DNA of 15,966 bases, taken from DATJAJ01 sp035622335 (lineage in GTDB: Archaea > Thermoproteota > Nitrososphaeria > Nitrososphaerales > Gagatemarchaeaceae). Under the pieces are notes generated by a model. It was not told the DNA's origin and did not search any database. It was given only the letters and a program-made list of their open reading frames with translations. Positions 13,315 to 15,966 of the stretch are shown here, one piece after another. Location of the stretch: NCBI GenBank assembly GCA_035622335.1, contig DASPVO010000007.1, forward strand, positions 1 to 15,966. The letters run 5' to 3'. The first letter of the stretch is position 1. Each line of letters starts with the position of its first letter. The position numbers and the translations under genes are program-made.

Positions 13315-13902
13315 CTACGCCTGCGGCGGCTTCGGCGCCACGGCCTGCCTCAACGCTTGGTTCGTCCTGTAGCTCTCAACGCGCGTCATGTAGTAGAAGA
13401 CGTATGTCCCTGTAATCAGAAACACGGTCCAGAGCTTGCTCGCGAAGACGACGTTCCAGGGCGTCTTCGGGTTGGGGAAAGAGTTGATCACCGCGTCGGG
13501 GTTGAGGTGCCCGATTATGGACTGATAGGCTATCTGACCTCCCCAGAAGACCAGGTTGTAAGCCAGCTCGAAGAAGAAGGTCGCAGCGAACACGAATGCG
13601 GCGAGCTTCACCAGGCTGATCGCGGAGTCTGGGAGCTTCCTTATCCTCTCCTTGTTCAGCTCCAGGGCCGTATACATGAAGACGAGAGACGCGAAGTAGA
13701 GGTACGTTATCGGCTTCATGTAGATGGGGGATATGCTCGGTGGCGGGAACTCGACGTTCACGAGCGTCGCCCCGACGACCGACGGGTCCTGCGTGATTAT
13801 CGAGAACGCCGCATATCCGAGCACCGCGACGATGACGGCGAAGGAGCCGTACGCCAGAACCTGGTAGATGCGCTTGGTTATCACGTCGAGTGAGGCCGTC
13901 AA
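13315..13902 (-). CDS. Hypothetical four-helix membrane protein
   Basis: I do not recognise this 195-residue protein. It has four hydrophobic segments, near residues 16-37 (LAYGSFAVIVAVLGYAAFSI), 64-79, 97-120 (aromatic-rich, VFAATFFFELAYNLVFW) and 147-168 (FASKLWTVFLITGTYVFYYM). A loop of about 25 residues between helices 1 and 2 is rich in Pro (FPPPSISP) and a second loop between helices 3 and 4 holds NPDAVINSFPNPKTP. The C-terminus is basic and proline-rich and probably cytoplasmic. No heme, metal or transporter motif is evident. The start is TTG 13902, the only usable start before the first helix; the best TATA-like element would give an 18-base leader. A second four-helix protein is encoded divergently. 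Confidence 0.72.
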   Translation of the reverse strand: MTASLDVITKRIYQVLAYGSFAVIVAVLGYAAFSIITQDPSVVGATLVNVEFPPPSISPIYMKPITYLYFASLVFMYTALELNKERIRKLPDSAISLVKLAAFVFAATFFFELAYNLVFWGGQIAYQSIIGHLNPDAVINSFPNPKTPWNVVFASKLWTVFLITGTYVFYYMTRVESYRTNQALRQAVAPKPPQA

Positions 13903-13940
13903 CGTCGGCTCTAGAGTCCTTATGTCGATGTTCGAGGGCG

Positions 13941-13950
13941 GTTATTTAAG
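13941..13950 (-). promoter_or_regulatory. TATA-like element for the 195-residue membrane protein
   Basis: CTTAAATAAC on the minus strand, centred about 44 bases before the TTG at 13902, predicts a leader of roughly 18 bases, longer than for most genes here. No clear ribosome-binding motif fills that leader. Confidence 0.4.
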
Positions 13951-13993
13951 CCATAGGAGGACCGTGTGTGACGAAGACCTATCCCTGTCACTC

Positions 13994-14001
13994 TCATATA
14001 C
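13994..14001 (+). promoter_or_regulatory. TATA-like element for the 119-residue membrane protein
   Basis: TCATATAC is centred about 25 bases upstream of the ATG at 14022, predicting a leaderless transcript. Confidence 0.5.
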
Positions 14002-14021
14002 TGAGATGAGAGGCCGGCCAC

Positions 14022-14381
14022 ATGGTCTCCGTACCGAACGCGATAAAGGGGCTGGTCTACTTCTCGGTCATCTTGGGCGTCGTCTTCCTGGCGCAGGCCC
14101 AGGGCGCGCTTCCACATCCCGTCTTCGACATCATCGCATTGGGTTGGGCTCTCTTCGTGGTCGACGCCTTGCTGACTCGCGTCAGAGTCAAGGCATCGTT
14201 CTATCTCGCATTCGTTCTCGCCGTCCTTGCCTTGGTCAGCTCGCTTCCGCAGACGGCTCACTATGCTTTCATAGAGGAGGGAGAACTACTTCCCTCGGCG
14301 ACTTTCATACTAGGGTCTTTGGCCCAGATCACTCTAGTGGTGTTAGTACCTTACTACTTCCTAAAATCTCGGCGAAGTTAG
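14022..14381 (+). CDS. Hypothetical small four-helix membrane protein
   Basis: A 119-residue protein made almost wholly of membrane helices, at about residues 8-27 (LVYFSVILGVVFLAQAQGAL), 34-51 (FDIIALGWALFVVDALL), 58-78 and 92-114. Short loops hold TRVRVK between helices 2 and 3, suggesting a cytoplasmic side there, and HYAFIEEGELLPS between 3 and 4. The C-terminus LKSRRS is basic. Both ends and the 2-3 loop are thus likely cytoplasmic. I recognise no family. It has its own promoter, an ATG start, and ends 11 bases from the stop of the PurD-like gene on the other strand. Confidence 0.68.
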   Translation: MVSVPNAIKGLVYFSVILGVVFLAQAQGALPHPVFDIIALGWALFVVDALLTRVRVKASFYLAFVLAVLALVSSLPQTAHYAFIEEGELLPSATFILGSLAQITLVVLVPYYFLKSRRS

Positions 14382-14392
14382 TACCGAACGCT

Positions 14393-15664
14393 CTAGAGGT
14401 ATCCCCAGCTGAGCAGCATGTCGCTGTCGTGGATCCACCTCTGGCCTATGTCGTCCCTGTAGAACATGTTAGGAATCATCACGTTTCTTACGCGCTGGTA
14501 TGTCTCCCTTATCGCGTCGGCGACGGTGGGGCCTGACCCCGTTATCACCAGCGCGTATCCCGAAGTTCCCGCTATGTGCCAGTCCCCCTCCTCGAGCTTG
14601 ACCTCCCCTATGTGAACCCCGTCCAAGTTCTGCTTTCTGAACAGGATCGTCGCGCCTTCGGAGTATTTCTTGAACGCCTTTTCGTCCTCGAACGGCCAGG
14701 GCGGAATCGCGACGACGACTCCGACTTGATAGCCCTTCTTTGTCTTCAGGGACGTCTCCTTTCCTTGGGCCATATCCGCCAGAAACGCGCCCCACTCGCT
14801 CGTGATCCCCTCCATCTGGATGCTGATCGTAGGGTATCCAAAACGCGACGTGAACTCGAGGGGCCATATCCCTCTTCCATTGGCTATGCAATTGATGTCG
14901 ATGTATCCCACGTAACCGCTCGCGGCTAGCTTCTCTTTCATCTTCAGAAGCGTGTTCTCGAAGACGGGGTTGCTCCTGGTCCAGTAGCAGAAGGTACCCA
15001 TCTCGCCCGTGCTCGGCCCGAGCTCGTTGGGAAACAGCCTCTTGTGCTCGAAGTTCACGTTGACGGGGAGGACGAAATCCTTCCCGTTGAAGAACGCCCC
15101 GACCGCCACCTCTACCCCTTCGGCGTACTTCTGGACGAGGAACTCTTTGATCTTTTTTGACCAGTTGTTCTTGTAGTGCTCGAAGACTAGCAGCAGGTCC
15201 TTCCCGTCCTCGTCCTGCCCGATGAAGAGCAGCTCCTTCTCGTTCTGCGCCTTCCCGCTCGGTTTCAGGACATACCTGTCCGGGTTCGCCCTGACCAGCT
15301 CCGCGGCCTCGTCGAAGGACTGAAAGTTCCAGCTGGGGAGTATGTTGACCCCCGCCTGCTTCAGCTCGGACTGGCCGAACTCTCTGTCGAACTCGAGCCT
15401 GTCCGTGTACGCCGAACCTCCGACCACGAACTTTCCCTCCTTGCGGAGTTGGTCGGCCTTCGGCCCAAACCCCACGTCGTCGAAGATTATGACATCGGCC
15501 CAGTCCTTGTTCGACTCCCACTCCTCGACCTTGTCGAAGAGCCCGTTTCCGACGTCCTTCTCCGGGGCATCGTGGCAGTACAGCCTCACCTCGTGCCCCT
15601 CCTTCTTCAGCTGCCAAGCTAGGTCTGCAGAAAGCGATTCGATGGTCACGAAGAGAAACTTCAT
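14393..15664 (-). CDS. PurD-like ATP-grasp ligase, divergent from phosphoribosylamine-glycine ligase
   Basis: A 423-residue protein with the PurD layout: an N-terminal Rossmann-like part (1-95), ATP-grasp (about 96-300, VLKPSG at 132-137, GPSTGEMGT at 216-224, EFTSRFGYP at 270-278) and a C-terminal domain (310-423, with SGYALVITGSG at 368-378). Known GAR synthetase ligates glycine to phosphoribosylamine in purine synthesis. Here the glycine-rich N-terminal G-G-G-x-R-E-H motif is missing (the protein starts KFLFVTIESLSADLAW), and the metal-binding E-F-N-x-R-F-G-D-P-E stretch reads EFTSRFGYPT, with Asn replaced by Thr272. No purine genes adjoin it. It may act on another amine and carboxylate, or be a paralogue. 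ATG 15664 follows a TATA-like element by about 31 bases. Confidence 0.78.
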   Translation of the reverse strand: MKFLFVTIESLSADLAWQLKKEGHEVRLYCHDAPEKDVGNGLFDKVEEWESNKDWADVIIFDDVGFGPKADQLRKEGKFVVGGSAYTDRLEFDREFGQSELKQAGVNILPSWNFQSFDEAAELVRANPDRYVLKPSGKAQNEKELLFIGQDEDGKDLLLVFEHYKNNWSKKIKEFLVQKYAEGVEVAVGAFFNGKDFVLPVNVNFEHKRLFPNELGPSTGEMGTFCYWTRSNPVFENTLLKMKEKLAASGYVGYIDINCIANGRGIWPLEFTSRFGYPTISIQMEGITSEWGAFLADMAQGKETSLKTKKGYQVGVVVAIPPWPFEDEKAFKKYSEGATILFRKQNLDGVHIGEVKLEEGDWHIAGTSGYALVITGSGPTVADAIRETYQRVRNVMIPNMFYRDDIGQRWIHDSDMLLSWGYL

Positions 15665-15689
15665 CGGCGCTCCAAGCGTCCCGTCGTGC

Positions 15690-15699
15690 TAATAATAGT
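15690..15699 (-). promoter_or_regulatory. TATA-like element for the PurD-like gene
   Basis: ACTATTATTA on the minus strand, centred about 31 bases upstream of the ATG at 15664, predicts a leader of about 4 bases. Confidence 0.5.
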
Positions 15700-15735
15700 T
15701 CTAGCAAAAATTCCTGACACGATGGGCAAGGAAAA

Positions 15736-15743
15736 CCTAAATC
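15736..15743 (+). promoter_or_regulatory. TATA-like element for the SixA-type gene
   Basis: CCTAAATC is centred about 29 bases before the TTG at 15769, predicting transcription within about 3 bases of it. The two divergent genes here use separate boxes about 45 bases apart. Confidence 0.4.
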
Positions 15744-15768
15744 TTGACCGGCTTTTCGCCCGTACTTC

Positions 15769-15966
15769 TTGGACCTCTTCCTGCTCAGACACGGCGAAGC
15801 CGGGAACTCGATCGCATCCTCGTCTATGGACTCTCAGCGGCGCCTGACCTCCCAGGGCAGGGTAGAAGTGGCGACGGTCGGTGACGCGCTCGAGGCGCTG
15901 GACCTGGACTTCGACGTCATCGCCTCAAGCCCGCTGAGCAGGGCGAAAGAGACGGCCGAGATTGTC
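15769..15966 (+). CDS. sixA: SixA-type phosphohistidine phosphatase (3' partial)
   Basis: The first 66 residues of a histidine phosphatase superfamily member; the gene runs off the window. LLRHGEA at residues 5-11 contains the catalytic His8 within the R-H-G signature, RLTSQGR stands where SixA proteins have L-T-x-x-G-R, and ASSPLSRAKETAEIV near residue 52 is the conserved S-S-P-x-x-R-A-x-x-T-A block, with Arg58 in the active site. SixA removes phosphate from phosphohistidine in proteins; archaeal members may act on other phosphomonoesters. The start is TTG 15769: there is an in-frame stop at 15745-15747 and no other start between it and the RHG motif. Confidence 0.85.
   Translation, partial: MDLFLLRHGEAGNSIASSSMDSQRRLTSQGRVEVATVGDALEALDLDFDVIASSPLSRAKETAEIV

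Noticed and set aside
13909..14398. The palindrome CTCTAGAG found twice (13909-13916 and 14391-14398)
   Set aside because: An 8-base palindrome occurring twice in 16 kb is mildly unusual but within chance; one copy includes the PurD-like stop codon and there is no surrounding similarity.
14469..15707. Long open frame of 412 codons overlapping the PurD-like gene on the same strand
   Set aside because: It has Arg/Gly-rich low-information sequence, while the other frame shows clear ATP-grasp motifs; it is a by-product of high GC.
1..15966. Search for CRISPR arrays, insertion sequences, integrase sites, tRNA and rRNA
   Set aside because: No regularly spaced direct repeats, transposase motifs, T-loop-like GGTTCRAAYCC with a cloverleaf, or rRNA core sequences were seen by eye; a covariance-model scan would be needed to exclude a diverged RNA.

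Overview
The window looks like a stretch of chromosome from a GC-rich archaeon. Evidence seen in the sequence: about a dozen genes have an AT-rich TATA-like element centred roughly 22-45 bases (mostly 25-35) upstream of the start codon, as expected for leaderless or nearly leaderless archaeal transcripts; there are many TTG and GTG starts; and the family content is archaeal in flavour (an ACT-domain amino-acid regulator of the COG2150 type, a TrpB2-type tryptophan synthase beta subunit, an M1 aminopeptidase with C-terminal HEAT repeats, a 450-residue RNase J-like beta-CASP protein). The lineage cannot be fixed from sequence reading alone; a Nitrososphaerota/Thermoproteota relative is a guess.

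Layout from left to right. 3-104: C-terminal tail of a membrane protein (+). 162-494: MIP18/DUF59 protein (-), divergent from a + unit of MarC membrane protein (558-1178), acylphosphatase (1183-1455) and an isocitrate/isopropylmalate-type dehydrogenase (1497-2507). This converges with a polytopic ECF-S-like membrane protein (2494-3231, -). Then a coiled-coil protein of unknown function (3338-3865, +) converges with a PfkB kinase (3854-4816, -), which lies directly behind an ACT-domain regulator (4824-5327, -). The regulator is divergent from a TrpB2 gene (5464-6822, +). TrpB2 converges with a PepF-type M3 peptidase (6832-8625, -), preceded by an RNase J-like metallo-beta-lactamase protein (8680-10029, -). 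That gene is divergent from a 42-residue membrane microprotein (10080-10208, +) and a HAD phosphatase (10222-10893, +). Next come a TAF2-like M1 aminopeptidase (10871-13276, -), a four-helix membrane protein (13315-13902, -), a second small four-helix membrane protein (14022-14381, +), a PurD-like ATP-grasp enzyme (14393-15664, -) and the start of a SixA-type phosphatase (15769-15966, +, cut by the window edge).

The genes are mostly single-gene housekeeping units in a compact, alternating arrangement. Convergent pairs overlap or almost touch at their 3' ends, and divergent pairs share 50-140 base promoter regions. No non-coding stretch exceeds 300 bases. I saw no insertion sequence, CRISPR array, rRNA or tRNA.

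Functional links that can be supported are modest: the ACT regulator beside TrpB2 suggests control of amino-acid metabolism, and two large peptidases (PepF and M1) could finish peptide turnover. No clear defence or mobile system is present. The most unusual items are a PurD-like enzyme with altered key residues, the tiny membrane protein sharing a symmetric TATA element with an RNase J-like gene, an unknown coiled-coil protein, and the pervasive leaderless/TTG-start architecture.
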